Source: an uncultured Thermomicrobiales bacterium
GTDB taxonomy: Bacteria > Chloroflexota > Chloroflexia > Thermomicrobiales > CADCWN01
DNA length: 56,887 nt
Direction: 5' to 3'
Assembly (NCBI GenBank): GCA_902806415.1
Contig: CADCWN010000207.1
Location: 1 to 56,887 of the forward strand
Part shown: one piece after another, positions 23,134-32,625 of the stretch
Layout: each line of letters starts with the position of its first letter
Position numbering within the stretch: the first letter of the stretch is position 1
The notes under the pieces: model-generated
Database searches by the model: none
Told to the model about the DNA's origin: nothing
What the model saw: the letters and a program-made list of their open reading frames with translations, nothing else
Translations under genes and position numbers: made by a program

Positions 23134-24330
23134 TCAGTCCGCCCCGTTGAGGAAGCGGAGGGCGACGGCGGCGACGGCGGCGACCCCCACCGGCAGCGCC
23201 CCCTCGTCGTCGATGTCGAAGCGCGGGTGGTGGTGGCCGTGGACCAGACCGCGCTCGGGGTTGCGCGAGCCGATCCGGAAGAAGCAACCGGGCGCGGCTT
23301 GCAGGAAGTAGGCCATGTCCTCCGCGCCCATCCCCGGCTCGCGCTCGACGACCTTGTCCGGGCCGACGACCTCGCGGGCGACCGCGCGGACGAGGTCGGT
23401 CATCGCCGGGTCGTTGACCAGCACCGGATACCCGAAGGTGTACTGCGTCTCGGCGGTGCCGCGCATCGCCGTGGCGATCCCCGCGACGAGCGCCGGGATC
23501 CGCTCCGACAGCAGTTTGCGCGTCTCCTCGTCGGTCGTGCGGATCGTCACCCGCAGCTGGCACTCCTCGGGGATGATGTTGGAGACCGTCCCGGCGTGGA
23601 GCGCGCCGACGGTGACGACCGCCGGGCGGAGCGGGTTAATCTCGCGACTGACGAGCGTCTGGAGCGCGACGATAGCTTGCCCCGCGATCACGATCGGGTC
23701 GATCGCGACGTGCGGGCGGGCAGCGTGCCCCCCGAGACCGGTGATCGTGATCACCGCCTCATCGACGGCGGCGTTGGCTGGCCCGGCGCAGACCCCGATC
23801 GAGCCGACCGGGATGTCCTGCGCGATGTGGACGCCGAACGCGGCGTCGACCTGCGGATTCTCCATCACCCCGGCGGCGATCATCGGCTCCGCCCCGCCGA
23901 CCGACTCCTCCGCCGGTTGGAAGGTGAACTTGACCGTGCCGTGGATCTCGTCCTTCCGATCGGCCAGGAGGTGGGCGACGCCGAGGAGGATCGCGGTGTG
24001 GGCGTCGTGGCCGCAGGCGTGCATCACGCCGGGGGTCTGGGATTTGTATGGCACGTCGTTCAGTTCCTCGATCGGCAGGGCGTCCATGTCGGCGCGCAGG
24101 AGGACGGTCTTGCCCGGTCGCCCGCCGCGCAGGAGCCCGACGACGCCGGTGGTGGCGATCCCGGTGCTGGTCTCGATCCCGAAGCTCCGCAACTTCTCGG
24201 CGACGAAGCGCGCCGTATTCTCCTCTTGCATCCCCAGCTCGGGGTGCTGGTGCAGATAGCGCCGGTCGGCGACGACCTGCGGGCCGATCTCCCAGGCCGC
24301 CTCGGCCAGCGGCAATTTCGCGATCATCAT
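23134..24330 (-). CDS. M20-family amidohydrolase/peptidase
   Basis: A 398-residue enzyme of the M20D (hippurate hydrolase/IAA-amino acid hydrolase/HipO-AmhX) family. It carries RADMDALPIEE with the metal Asp, MHACGHDAHTA with Cys and His ligands, QPAEESVGGA with the catalytic and ligand Glu, and a C-terminal HHPRFDIDDEG. The dimerisation domain includes GLGGHAARPHVAIDP. It should hydrolyse N-acyl amino acids with two metal ions in the cytoplasm. Two adjacent ATG codons follow GAGGAGGAGGGG; the first (24330) is used. The methyltransferase gene follows 41 nt downstream. Confidence 0.92.
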   Translation of the reverse strand: MMIAKLPLAEAAWEIGPQVVADRRYLHQHPELGMQEENTARFVAEKLRSFGIETSTGIATTGVVGLLRGGRPGKTVLLRADMDALPIEELNDVPYKSQTPGVMHACGHDAHTAILLGVAHLLADRKDEIHGTVKFTFQPAEESVGGAEPMIAAGVMENPQVDAAFGVHIAQDIPVGSIGVCAGPANAAVDEAVITITGLGGHAARPHVAIDPIVIAGQAIVALQTLVSREINPLRPAVVTVGALHAGTVSNIIPEECQLRVTIRTTDEETRKLLSERIPALVAGIATAMRGTAETQYTFGYPVLVNDPAMTDLVRAVAREVVGPDKVVEREPGMGAEDMAYFLQAAPGCFFRIGSRNPERGLVHGHHHPRFDIDDEGALPVGVAAVAAVALRFLNGAD

Positions 24331-24529
24331 TCCCCTCCTCCTCGGTGAGTCGTTGCCACGGTGCAACTGCTGAGGATTGTAGCAGGGAAGGGTGATCGCT
24401 TCGTTCGATACTGACGTTGGCGACGGCGGGCGGCGGTGGGCAACGACAAGGGCGGCGCGACCGACACGAGGGCTATTCCTCCCGCCGATCGCGCCGCGCA
24501 CCGTCTTTACGCCGGGCCGGATTGTGGGG

Positions 24530-25450
24530 TCAGTCGCCCGCGACCGCCACCTGCAGATTCACCTCGGCGGCGATCAGGCGTTCCCGCAGTTGCGCTATCT
24601 CGGCCTCGTTCAGTGGCGGGATCGGCGCGGCGGTGTGCGGCCCGCACAGCCCCTTGAGGAAATACTGCGCCTTAATCCCGGCGGGGAACGTCCCGACCCG
24701 CACCGCCGCATTCGCCCGCGCGACCGGCCCCGCCAGTGCCACCGCCCGCGCGACATCCCCCTCTTCGTGGGCGCGATAGATCGCGGACAAGAGATCCGGC
24801 ACGGTGTTGACCGCCCCGCCGATGAGGCCGTGCCCGCCGACCGTGAGCGCCGCCGCGAGCAACTCATCTGAGCCGGTGTAGAGGGTGAAGCCCGGCACAT
24901 CCGCGACGAGGCGCGCGAGGCTGGCGAAGTAGCCGAGGTCGCCACCCGAGTCTTTGAGGCCCATGATATTGGGGTGCCTGGCCAGGCGCGCGACCGCATC
25001 GGGCGGGAGCTGCAACTTCGTCATCACCGGGATGTTATAGAGGATCAGCGGCAGCGGGCTCGCCTCGGCGACGCGCTCGAAGTAGCCGACGATCGCGTCG
25101 GACTCGAGGCGGTAATAGTACGGCGGCGGCACCAGCGCGCCCTGCGCCCCGAGTCCGGCACTCGCCTCCAGGCTGGCGACGACCTCGGAGACGGTGCTGC
25201 TCGCCGCGCCGGTGAAGACCGCGCCGCGCCCGGCGGTCGCCTCCACGGTCGCCTCCAGCGCCCGCCGCCGTTGCGCGATCGTCAACGACGGCCCCTCGCC
25301 GGTCGAGCCGAGGATCGACAAGCCGGTGACACCGCTGGCGAAGAGGTACTCGACAACTTGCTTGATCCCGGCGGGGTCGACCTCACCCCCGCCGGTGAGT
25401 GGTGTTGCCATCGCCGCGTAGACACCGGGATACCGCTTGGAAATCCCCAT
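24530..25450 (-). CDS. DapA/NanA-family class I aldolase
   Basis: A 306-residue TIM-barrel lyase of the dihydrodipicolinate synthase/N-acetylneuraminate lyase family. Lys166 in IMGLKDSGGD is the Schiff-base lysine, Tyr138 in LILYNIP is the catalytic Tyr, and ILGSTGEGPSLT (47-58) binds the keto-acid carboxylate. There is no lysine-biosynthesis context, so a catabolic aldolase (for example for 2-keto-3-deoxy sugar acids) is more likely than DapA itself. That would fit the glucarate-dehydratase-like gene at 36.1 kb, but the link is inference. Start ATG 25450 follows GAGGAGGG. Confidence 0.9.
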   Translation of the reverse strand: MGISKRYPGVYAAMATPLTGGGEVDPAGIKQVVEYLFASGVTGLSILGSTGEGPSLTIAQRRRALEATVEATAGRGAVFTGAASSTVSEVVASLEASAGLGAQGALVPPPYYYRLESDAIVGYFERVAEASPLPLILYNIPVMTKLQLPPDAVARLARHPNIMGLKDSGGDLGYFASLARLVADVPGFTLYTGSDELLAAALTVGGHGLIGGAVNTVPDLLSAIYRAHEEGDVARAVALAGPVARANAAVRVGTFPAGIKAQYFLKGLCGPHTAAPIPPLNEAEIAQLRERLIAAEVNLQVAVAGD

Positions 25451-25704
25451 CGGCCACCCTCCTCTCGTTTTTCTTGCGCCGTTACCCCAACGCGGCGCAT
25501 CGTAGCACCGACTATCGTGTCGCAGCAATCGTCAAGGGAAGTGGGCAAGTGCCGCATTGGCGATGTGCAGAGATGGAACCAGCGGGATATACGGTATAGG
25601 GGGCGGGCGACGTATGTTATGGTGCGCCTTGTGGCGACTGGGAAATCGTCCGATGGCCAGATCGGGTGGGCGCGCTCGGCCCGCGCGCTATTAGGAGTGC
25701 TGGA

Positions 25705-26961
25705 TTGGGGATCGTGGCGAAAGCTGGGCGTCATGGGCGGGGTGGGCTACAGGCCCGGCCCATCGTGTCCCTGTGGCTGATCGCGATCACTCTGGCCGCG
25801 CTGCTTGGCCTGGCGCTGAAGCTGCTGCTCGCGTTGACAACGTACGGCACCAACGACGTCAGCTATTGGGCGTGGTTCCTGGAGCAGTTGCGCGCATCCG
25901 GCGGGGTCGGACTTTACCATAGCACGGACCCCGCGAACGGCTCGAAGTTCTTCAACCACCCGCCCTTCATGATTCGTGGGCTGCAAATGGTGGCATGGCT
26001 CACCGCCACGAGCGGGTTACCATTCCAGTTCTGGTTGCGCCTCCCCGCGATCATCGCCGATTTACTCAGCCTCCTGCTCGTCTGGCGTCTCCTCGCGCAC
26101 CAACCAGGGGGAGTTCGCTCGCCGCCGAGTCTCGCGCTGCTGGCCCTCGCGCCGCCCGCGATCATGATCGCGGGCTTCCATGGCAACACCGACCCGGTGA
26201 TGGTCTGCTTCGTGCTGCTGGCGCTCTACCTGCTCGACCGGCAAGGTCCAGCCTGGTTGGCCGGGGTCGCGTTCGGCATGAGCCTGAATATCAAGATCGT
26301 CCCCGTCATCTTCCTCGCCGCCATCGTCCTGTCTCTGCCGGATCTGCGCCGACGCGCGACGTTCGTCGGCGCCACGGGCGCGACCTTCCTGCTGGGCTCG
26401 CTCCCCTTCCTCCTCCAGGATCCGATCTTCATCGCGACGCGCGTCTTCGGTTACGGCAGCTTCTCCGGCCATTGGGGAATCTCCCGGATTCTCACCAAGC
26501 TGCTCTCCGAGGATGCCTGGCTGAGCACCACCTACGCCGCGCGCGGGAAGTTCGTCGTCCTGGCAGCGATCGGCGCGGCTTCCTGGTGGATCTACGCGCG
26601 TCATCGCGACACCCCGCTCTTCCATCAATGCGGCCTGCTGATCTTCCTCTTCCTGGCGCTGGCACCGGGCTTCGGGGTCCAGTATCTCGCCTGGATGGTC
26701 CCCTGGGTCGTCGTCCTCGGCGCGCCCGCCGCCGCGCTCTTCTACGCGGTGAGCGGCCTCTTCCTCTTCCTGGTCTATACCTACTGGTCGGGCGGCTTCC
26801 TGTGGACCCTGGCTGACTCTGTCACCGTTGGCCTCTGGCAGGGGCCGACCGTCGCCGTCGAACTCCTCTGCTGGGCCACGGTGGTCGCGCTGGCGGGCAT
26901 GCAACTCCGCCAGATCCGCAGCCGCTCCTGGGATGCCGCCCCCTCCCGGAAGGCGCACTAG
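25705..26961 (+). CDS. Multi-span membrane glycosyltransferase-like protein (GT-C type)
   Basis: A 418-residue protein with roughly ten hydrophobic helices. An extracytoplasmic loop after the first helix holds YGTNDVSYWAWFLEQ and FNHPPFM. A GFHGNTDP motif follows helix 4. An acidic loop near the first helix and this HGNTDP region recall polyprenyl-phosphate-sugar mannosyltransferases of the GT-C class. Start: TTG 25705 lies 7 nt after AGGAG (25693-25697) and is the best-supported initiator, although the frame opens at a GTG at 25666. The sugar and acceptor are unknown. It is convergent with the next gene (30-nt gap). Confidence 0.75.
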   Translation: MGIVAKAGRHGRGGLQARPIVSLWLIAITLAALLGLALKLLLALTTYGTNDVSYWAWFLEQLRASGGVGLYHSTDPANGSKFFNHPPFMIRGLQMVAWLTATSGLPFQFWLRLPAIIADLLSLLLVWRLLAHQPGGVRSPPSLALLALAPPAIMIAGFHGNTDPVMVCFVLLALYLLDRQGPAWLAGVAFGMSLNIKIVPVIFLAAIVLSLPDLRRRATFVGATGATFLLGSLPFLLQDPIFIATRVFGYGSFSGHWGISRILTKLLSEDAWLSTTYAARGKFVVLAAIGAASWWIYARHRDTPLFHQCGLLIFLFLALAPGFGVQYLAWMVPWVVVLGAPAAALFYAVSGLFLFLVYTYWSGGFLWTLADSVTVGLWQGPTVAVELLCWATVVALAGMQLRQIRSRSWDAAPSRKAH

Positions 26962-26991
26962 CACTCCCCCCACCGCCAGGTGTCCTGTATG

Positions 26992-27696
26992 CTAAAGGAC
27001 GCAGCAGCCACTCTGGGCGGCGAGCGCATAGGCGCGCAACTCCGGTCGCAGCCCTGGCGTGTGGTCCAGGAACCGCGCGATGAGCGCCTTGACCCGCCGC
27101 GGGTCGTGCGTCGCCCAGTGGCCCAGCCCGTGCAAGGCGCTCTCGCGGCAGGCATCCGCCGTCAGGTCGAGCGTCGCGCTCATCGTGTCGAGGCAGGCGT
27201 CGTGGACGGCCGCGCGGGCGCGCCCCTCCGGGAGTGCGGGGAGCGGCAGGAGATCCCACCACATGTAGCACGCGCTGTTGAGCGGATCGGCACCGGGTTC
27301 GTCGAGATGGCCCAGGTGGGGTGAGCAGCGCGGCGCGAACAGCCGGGCGAAGAGGGGGACGAACGCGCGGATGCAACGCTCCCAGCGCGCCGCCGGGATC
27401 GTGACGTCGTGCGTGGCGAGCGTCAGCCCGGAAGCACCGCTACCGAGGAGATACCAGAAGCCCTGGTTGAGCTGGGCATTGGCGAGTGGGGCGAGGAGTT
27501 CGTCGGGGCGTTCGCAGAGCCGCGTCAGGAGATCGAGTTCGACGCCTGGGGCGGGCGCATCGGCCAGATCGCCCTCCTCCCAGTACCACTCGGGCGCGGT
27601 CACCGGGCGGTCGAACACATAGGCGATCCAACGCTCCAGGCTCCAGGGGGTAGCCGCCGCGCCGATAATACTATTCCTCCTCCCTGTCACCAGCAT
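26992..27696 (-). CDS. Hypothetical protein, 234 aa
   Basis: A soluble protein rich in Trp, Leu and Ala, mostly helical. It contains WYWEEGD, a cysteine-bearing SACYMWWDLLPLP and ESALHGLGHWATHDPRRV, the last like a HEAT-type helix pair. It ends in SGCCVL. No family recognised. Translation start is unclear: the ATG at 27696 has no ribosome-binding site, but a strong GGGAGGAGG lies just inside the frame, six nt before an ATT codon at ~27669. It lies 75 nt downstream of the frameshifted gene and may have been co-transcribed with it. Confidence 0.6.
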   Translation of the reverse strand: MLVTGRRNSIIGAAATPWSLERWIAYVFDRPVTAPEWYWEEGDLADAPAPGVELDLLTRLCERPDELLAPLANAQLNQGFWYLLGSGASGLTLATHDVTIPAARWERCIRAFVPLFARLFAPRCSPHLGHLDEPGADPLNSACYMWWDLLPLPALPEGRARAAVHDACLDTMSATLDLTADACRESALHGLGHWATHDPRRVKALIARFLDHTPGLRPELRAYALAAQSGCCVL

Positions 27697-27770
27697 GTCA
27701 ACCAGTGCGGGCGTTCAAAGAGTCCCACCGCGTCGGCATCGCCCCGCTCTGCATGGTGCGCGCGCGGGGG

Positions 27771-29313
27771 TCAGAGCCGGAACCGCCGCAAATCCAGGTC
27801 GATCGATCGCCGCCACGCCACCTCGGGCGTGATAGCGGTGGAGCCGGTCGACTCGAGTTCGAGCCGCAGGCGGCCATCGCTGGCGCGCACCAGCATCACC
27901 GAGGCTTTGCTGATCTGCGGCTGCTTCGGCAAGGCCAGCAGGCGCAGGCGGGCGGGCGGCGAGCCGCCCCTCCTCGGCGCGGAGCAGCCCCTCGCAGCGC
28001 CACGGCGCGAGCGCCCGCAGCGCCGCCCAGAGCACCGGCGGCCAATGGGTCGCGTGGTCGGTCGGTAGCCTCCCCTCGGGATCGCCCTGCAAGATCCCGA
28101 GGAGCGCGTCATCCAGATCCAGGCCGTAGAGGTCCAGCGCCTCCCGGAGTTGCCCCTCGTCCTGCAGCAGGATGCAGAGCGCCGCGCGGTCGGCGTCGGC
28201 CAGGTTCGTCCCCTCGCGCGCCAGCCGCTCGCGCAGCGCGGCGATCCGCCCCGCGCGTCCCGCGAGCCCCAGCCCGGCGGGGTCGAGCCCGGCGACGCCC
28301 CAGCGCTCCGCCTCGCCCGCCGCGACGCGCCCGTTCCAGAGCCAGCGCGCCCCGTCCCACCGGTGGCGACGATCGCCGCCCACGCAGAGATCGAGCGTCA
28401 GCGCCACGAGCCAGGCACGGCTGCGACGGGCGGGATTGGCCGGATCGTCATAGGTACTGGGATAGGCTGCCAGTGCCACATCTACGCCGAGCGCCAACTG
28501 CCCGCGCGCATCGCGCGGCACGTTCGCCAGGAGTCGCGGGCCGTCGATCGCCGCCAGGTCGGCCGCCAGCGCCGCCGCGCCGTCCGCAGTCAGGCCGATG
28601 GTCGCGAGGTCCGAGGTCGGCGCGGGATGCGGTACGCTCGGCGCGGCGGGATCGAGCGCGACGACAAGCCCGAGGGCCGACCAGGCGGCCCCCGCCGTGG
28701 CCGCGGCCGCGATCGCCGCGCGCGTCGCCGCCAGCGCCCGCAGCGGCTTGAGGTCACCCGGTCCGAGCGGGGGCACCTCCAGGACGGGCAGTGGCACGGC
28801 GTCGCACCAGGCGGCGACAGCGCAGGCGATCTCAGCCGGGTCTGCTGTGTGCAGATGGATCTCCGGGCCGCTCTCCCAGTGATCGGGCGGCTGCTTCGCG
28901 ATCAGCAGCTCGTATCCGGCATCGCGCGGATCGCCGGTCAGTGGCACCGCCTCGTACGAGCGCCGCCCGCCCGGCTCGATCCTATAGGCCACGATCCGCG
29001 CCGCCCCCGGCACCCCGCGCGCGGTGACGACGAGCCCCGGCACGCCGAACGGATCGATCCGACACTCCGCGATCGTCAGGCGCCAGTTCCCCAGCGCGAG
29101 CAGGTGATGCTGCAACTGGTGGTGGTGAAAGTCGCGCGCCAGCTGCTCCGGTGTGCGGCTCAGCATGCTGGTCGCCCAGGAGAGCGCGCCGTGCAGCCGC
29201 CACGATCCGGCCCCCGGCACCGCCTCGGCGAGGGTGGTCCCCCGCACGATAGCCTCCTCCACCATTCGGCGCAGTTGATCGATCGTCTCCTGATTCGGCA
29301 GTGGATCTGCCAT
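27771..29313 (-). pseudogene. Unknown large protein gene interrupted by a frameshift near its 3' end
   Basis: The frame from ATG 29313 (after GGAGGGGACG) runs as a protein-like sequence of ~450 residues to about 27955. There the protein-like signal moves to another minus-strand frame. That frame reads ARLRLLALPKQPQ, then VMLVRASDGRLRLELESTG, and stops at 27771. The original frame continues to 27715 with Arg/Ala/Pro-rich, non-protein-like sequence. The switch lies in a GCCCGCCCGCC run; removing one C joins the two parts. This could be a real mutation or an assembly error. The predicted product is an acidic, Ala/Leu-rich protein without a recognised family. FHHHQLQHHLL is notable near residue 62. 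Confidence 0.65.
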
Positions 29314-29582
29314 CGTCCCCTCCGTGTGCCATCGGCGTGGCACCGACCCTCGACGGCCCGCCCGCCTCGGCAGCATACCATCACGGGGTGGGCGCGCCTA
29401 TACCCCGAAGCGCCCCCACCGCCTGTGACCTTCGGCTCCCAGCGCGACGATCGGACAGATCGGGAGCGAGGGAGCCCCAAGGCAAACTTTTACCGACGGG
29501 TAACGGATACGGGTAACGGAGGAGGATAATCGTTGGATACGGTGAGTGGCCGTGACGAGCGGGGTATCGGCCAGCGACCGGG

Positions 29583-30773
29583 TCACCCCTCGTCGTGCTC
29601 GACCGAATCGGCCCGAGCCGCGCCCTGGGCCAGCAGCGCGAGGAGTGCCATGAGGAGGGCGACCAGGCCCAGGCCGCCGGCCAGAGAGGTTGCTTGCGCC
29701 ACGAAGCCGATCACCGGTGGGCCGACCAGGAAGCCGAAGTAGCCGGCCGACGCCACGGCGGCGACCCCCGTGCCGACCGCCGTGCCCGGCGTCCGACCGG
29801 CGGCGACGAAGGGGACGGGGACGATATTCGCCAGGCCCAGGCCGACGCAGGCAAATCCGGCCAGCGCCGCTAGCGGCTGGGCGGCGAGCACGGCCACACC
29901 CAGGCCAACGGCCGCGAGCGCGCCGCTGATGCGGATGAGCGGGACCGCGCGCAGCCGGGCGCGCAGGGCGTCGCCGCCGAAGCGCCCGGCGGCCATCGCC
30001 ACCGAGAAGGCGGCATAGCCCGCCGCCGCGAAGCCGGGGCCGGTGCCCAGGCTATCGCGCAGGTAGACCGCGCTCCAATCGGCCATCGCCCCCTCCGCCA
30101 CCAGGCAGCAGAACGCCAGCAGGCCCAGGCCGAGCAGCGGCCCGGTCGGCAGGGCGAGGGCCGATCCGCACGCCGGGTCGGCGGTGTCGGCGGGCAGCAA
30201 GTGCGGCGCGGCCAAGATCGTGAGCGCCGCCAGCCCCAGGGCGACGCCGACCATGTGCGCGACGCTGGGCAGGCCCCGCGACAGGGCCAGCCCGGCAACC
30301 ACCGCCCCGAGCAGACCCCCGACGCTGAAGAGCGCGTGGAAGGTGGACATGATCGGGCGCCCGTACCGTTCTTCCACCCGGAACGCCTGGACATTGGCGG
30401 CCACCTCCATCGCCCCGATGCAGGCCCCGAAGCAGGCGAGGAGCGCTAGCAGCAGCGGCAGCGTGGGTGCCAGCAGCAGCAGCGACAACGCGACACAGAA
30501 CCCGACCGCGCCGACGAGCAGCACCGCCCGGCTCCCGCAGCGGGCGACGAGGTAGCCGCCGAACAGCAGCGCGCCGACGGAGCCGGCGGCCACGGCGAGC
30601 AGCGCCACGCCGAGCGCCGCATCGCTGAACCCGAACTTCTGCTTGATCGAGGGGATATACGCCGCCCACGACGCGAGCCCGACGCCGTTGAGCAGGAAAA
30701 TGCCGAGCACCGCCCGCCGCGTCGCGCGAAGCTCTGTCGCCGGGCTCGCCTCGCCGATCGCCTTCGCGCCCAT
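29583..30773 (-). CDS. MFS transporter
   Basis: A 396-residue major facilitator protein with about 12 hydrophobic helices in two halves. The first loop holds IPSIKQKFGFSDAALG, the GGYLVARCGSR stretch matches MFS motif A, and VEERYGRPIMSTFHALFSVGG follows. The arrangement resembles the YbjJ-like group. The ligand is unknown. ATG 30773 follows GAGGAG with a slightly long spacer. It is transcribed away from the transposase remnants and has no co-directional partner close by. Confidence 0.88.
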   Translation of the reverse strand: MGAKAIGEASPATELRATRRAVLGIFLLNGVGLASWAAYIPSIKQKFGFSDAALGVALLAVAAGSVGALLFGGYLVARCGSRAVLLVGAVGFCVALSLLLLAPTLPLLLALLACFGACIGAMEVAANVQAFRVEERYGRPIMSTFHALFSVGGLLGAVVAGLALSRGLPSVAHMVGVALGLAALTILAAPHLLPADTADPACGSALALPTGPLLGLGLLAFCCLVAEGAMADWSAVYLRDSLGTGPGFAAAGYAAFSVAMAAGRFGGDALRARLRAVPLIRISGALAAVGLGVAVLAAQPLAALAGFACVGLGLANIVPVPFVAAGRTPGTAVGTGVAAVASAGYFGFLVGPPVIGFVAQATSLAGGLGLVALLMALLALLAQGAARADSVEHDEG

Positions 30774-31056
30774 CCGTAGCCGCTCCTCGCCGAGACATTC
30801 GGCATCGTGAATTCCGCCGTGCGCGCTGTGCGGGTCATCGCTAGCCGGGGCTGTGCCGCTCCCAACGCCCCGGTGACACGCGCCGGGTGCCGCCTACTGT
30901 CGTTGGTGCGCTGAATCATACCCTGACGACACCGAATCTACGGGGTGGCGCGGGCTGGTGCGTTTGTGCGCCCGGCCCACGGGGACGCCGAAGCAGCGGA
31001 AAACCTGGTCCAGGAGGCACCGTTGGAGGCGTGGCGGCACATGGCTACGGTGATTG

Positions 31057-31440
31057 CTAGTCGGCGTTGGTGATGGTGGCGGTGAGGAGCGCGGCGTGGC
31101 GCTTGAGTTCCAGGCCGGGGTTGGGGTGCGCTCGCAGGCGCTGCACCCCCATCGTCCCCAGTTGGCTGAACAGCGCCTCGATGCGCTGGCGGTGCGCCCG
31201 CAGCGCCAGCTTGTCCGCCCGGCCGTCGGGGCGCCTGGTGGCCTTGCGGATCGGCACCAGCAGCACCCCCGTCTCGGCCAGGAGCGTCGCCTCGTCGGCC
31301 CCGGCGGGCAGGCCGTAGCACAACTCGTGGACCGGGGCGAGGTCGAAGGCGACCAGCACCTCGCCCGTGGTGCAGATCAGGCGCAGACGCCAGCCGAAGA
31401 AGCGCTCGCGCTTGGCCGCGCGGTAGCCGCAGAAGTCCCG
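31057..31440 (-). pseudogene. Remnant of a DDE transposase (IS982-like)
   Basis: About 127 codons of a transposase C-terminal half without a start codon. Recognisable parts are DFCGYRAAKRERFFGWRLR, LAPVHELCYGLPAGA, ETGVLLVPIRK, a RQRIEALFSQL helix and the terminal TITNAD. The segment between PAGA and DEATLL seems to have lost the DKGY-type Asp motif, and the N-terminal half is missing. The upstream end coincides with the start of the plus-strand transposase remnant, suggesting one element inserted into or recombined with the other. The family name is a pattern match. Terminal inverted repeats were not found. Confidence 0.65.
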
Positions 31441-31445
31441 CCCGC

Positions 31446-32001
31446 GCTTTGCTGGATCGCCTCGGCGAGGCCGACCGGATCGATTGGTCGCGCGTCAGCG
31501 CGGACAGCGCCAGCGTCCGGGCAAAGGGGGGATCAGGCGACCGGCCCGGACCCGACCGACCGCGCCAAGCCCGGCAGCAAGCACCACCTCGCCACCGACG
31601 CCCAGGGCCTCCCCCTCGCCGTCGGGCCGAGCGGGGCCAACCGCCCGGACGGGATGCTCTGCGAGCCGCTGCTCGAGAGCATCGCGCCGATCCGGCAGCC
31701 GCATGGCCGCTGTCGCAAGCGGCCCGAGAAGTTCCACGCCGACAAGAATTGCGACGTGCGCCGCTGCCGCCGCTACCTGCGCCGATGGGGCATCAAGTGC
31801 CGCATTGCGCGCAAAGGCGTCGAGAGCAAGACCCGGCTGGGGCGCTAGCGCCGGGTGGTGGAGCGCACCCTCGCCGGGCTGCACAGCAACCGGCGCCTGG
31901 CGATCCGCCACGAACGCCTGGAGCGCATCCATCAAGCCTTCCTCGACCTCGGCTGCGCCCTCATCTGCCTCAACGCACTGGAGCGCCATGCCAGGTTGTG
32001 A
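31446..32001 (+). pseudogene. Remnant of an IS5-family transposase with frameshift and internal stop
   Basis: Three defects are visible. The N-terminal half is absent; the remnant opens at LLDRLGEADRIDWSR. A frameshift lies in the G6 run at 31526-31531 after SVRAK; the sequence then continues as TGPDPTDRAKPGSKHHL in another frame. A TAG at 31846-31848 interrupts that frame, which then continues with RRVVERTLAGLHSNRRLAIR and GCALICLNAL. These motifs belong to the IS5 (IS427-like) transposases. It is non-functional. The convergent IS982-like remnant abuts it. Confidence 0.75.
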
Positions 32002-32071
32002 AACCGCTTCCAAGCGGTGTTAATGTCACGTTCGCTGCAGAGTGTTCCAGTTAGTCGACAAGCTATTGATA

Positions 32072-32584
32072 TCAAACGATGCTGCTCAGGGTCACTTCGT
32101 CGCCGAGCGCGATCTCGCCGTCGAGCAGGATCTCGGCGCGGATCCCGCCACGGTCGGTCAGTCCGCGATTGACGCCCTTCTTGCCGGTCAGTTGCTCCAA
32201 ATAACCGCATGGCGGGCAGGGCCGCTCGCCGTAGCATTCGATCGAGCCGACGCGGAACCGCTTGCCGATCAGCGCATCTAGGCGGAGGCCGCGCGTGACG
32301 AGGTTGCGACGGCACTCCTGCGGCGCGAGGGCGATCCCGGTCTCCTCGGTCAGGGCGTCGAGCGACTCGGCCTCGATCAGCGTCAGGCGGCGACCGGTCA
32401 GCGGCGGTACCTGCGAATAGTAGCCGCGACCGTCGAAGTAGCGGTCCCCCACCAACCCGCGCCCGGCGACAACCTCCGCCTGTTCCAGTGCGACCATCGG
32501 CGTGCCAGCGGCGGGGGCGATGAAGATCCCCTCGACGCTACCGGTGGCCCGCTCTGTCGCGGTAGTTTCTGCTACTGTGGGCAT
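32072..32584 (-). CDS. MOSC domain protein
   Basis: A 170-residue stand-alone MOSC (molybdenum cofactor sulfurase C-terminal) domain. Typical motifs are GRGLVGDRYF, LTLIEAESLDAL and ECRRNLVTRG with the conserved Cys, then GRGGIRAEILLDGEIALGDEV-like ends. In related proteins this domain carries sulfur or binds molybdenum cofactor. RPCPPCGYLEQL adds two further Cys. Start ATG 32584 follows AGAGGAAG; the frame continues 45 nt upstream. It follows the mandelate-racemase-like gene by 41 nt and probably shares its transcript. A role in sulfur or Mo-cofactor transfer is inferred. Confidence 0.88.
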   Translation of the reverse strand: MPTVAETTATERATGSVEGIFIAPAAGTPMVALEQAEVVAGRGLVGDRYFDGRGYYSQVPPLTGRRLTLIEAESLDALTEETGIALAPQECRRNLVTRGLRLDALIGKRFRVGSIECYGERPCPPCGYLEQLTGKKGVNRGLTDRGGIRAEILLDGEIALGDEVTLSSIV

Positions 32585-32625
32585 CGTTTCTTCCTCTCTC
32601 GATCGGGCGGGATCGCCCCCATCAC

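Noticed and set aside
22487-23563. 358-codon frame as a longer methyltransferase
   Set aside because: The first ~157 codons overlap the M20 gene antiphase and are low-complexity; the ribosome-binding site is at 23092.
24530-25450. Lysine-biosynthesis dapA
   Set aside because: The family is right, but no lysine-pathway neighbour exists and the fold also serves many keto-acid aldolases.
28150-29529. 459-codon plus-strand frame opposite the frameshifted gene
   Set aside because: Composition is Arg/Ala/Gln-rich with no ribosome-binding site; the minus strand is more protein-like in two frames that join by one base.
31446-32001. Intact IS5-family insertion sequence
   Set aside because: N-terminal half missing, frameshift in a G run, in-frame TAG, and no terminal inverted repeats found.
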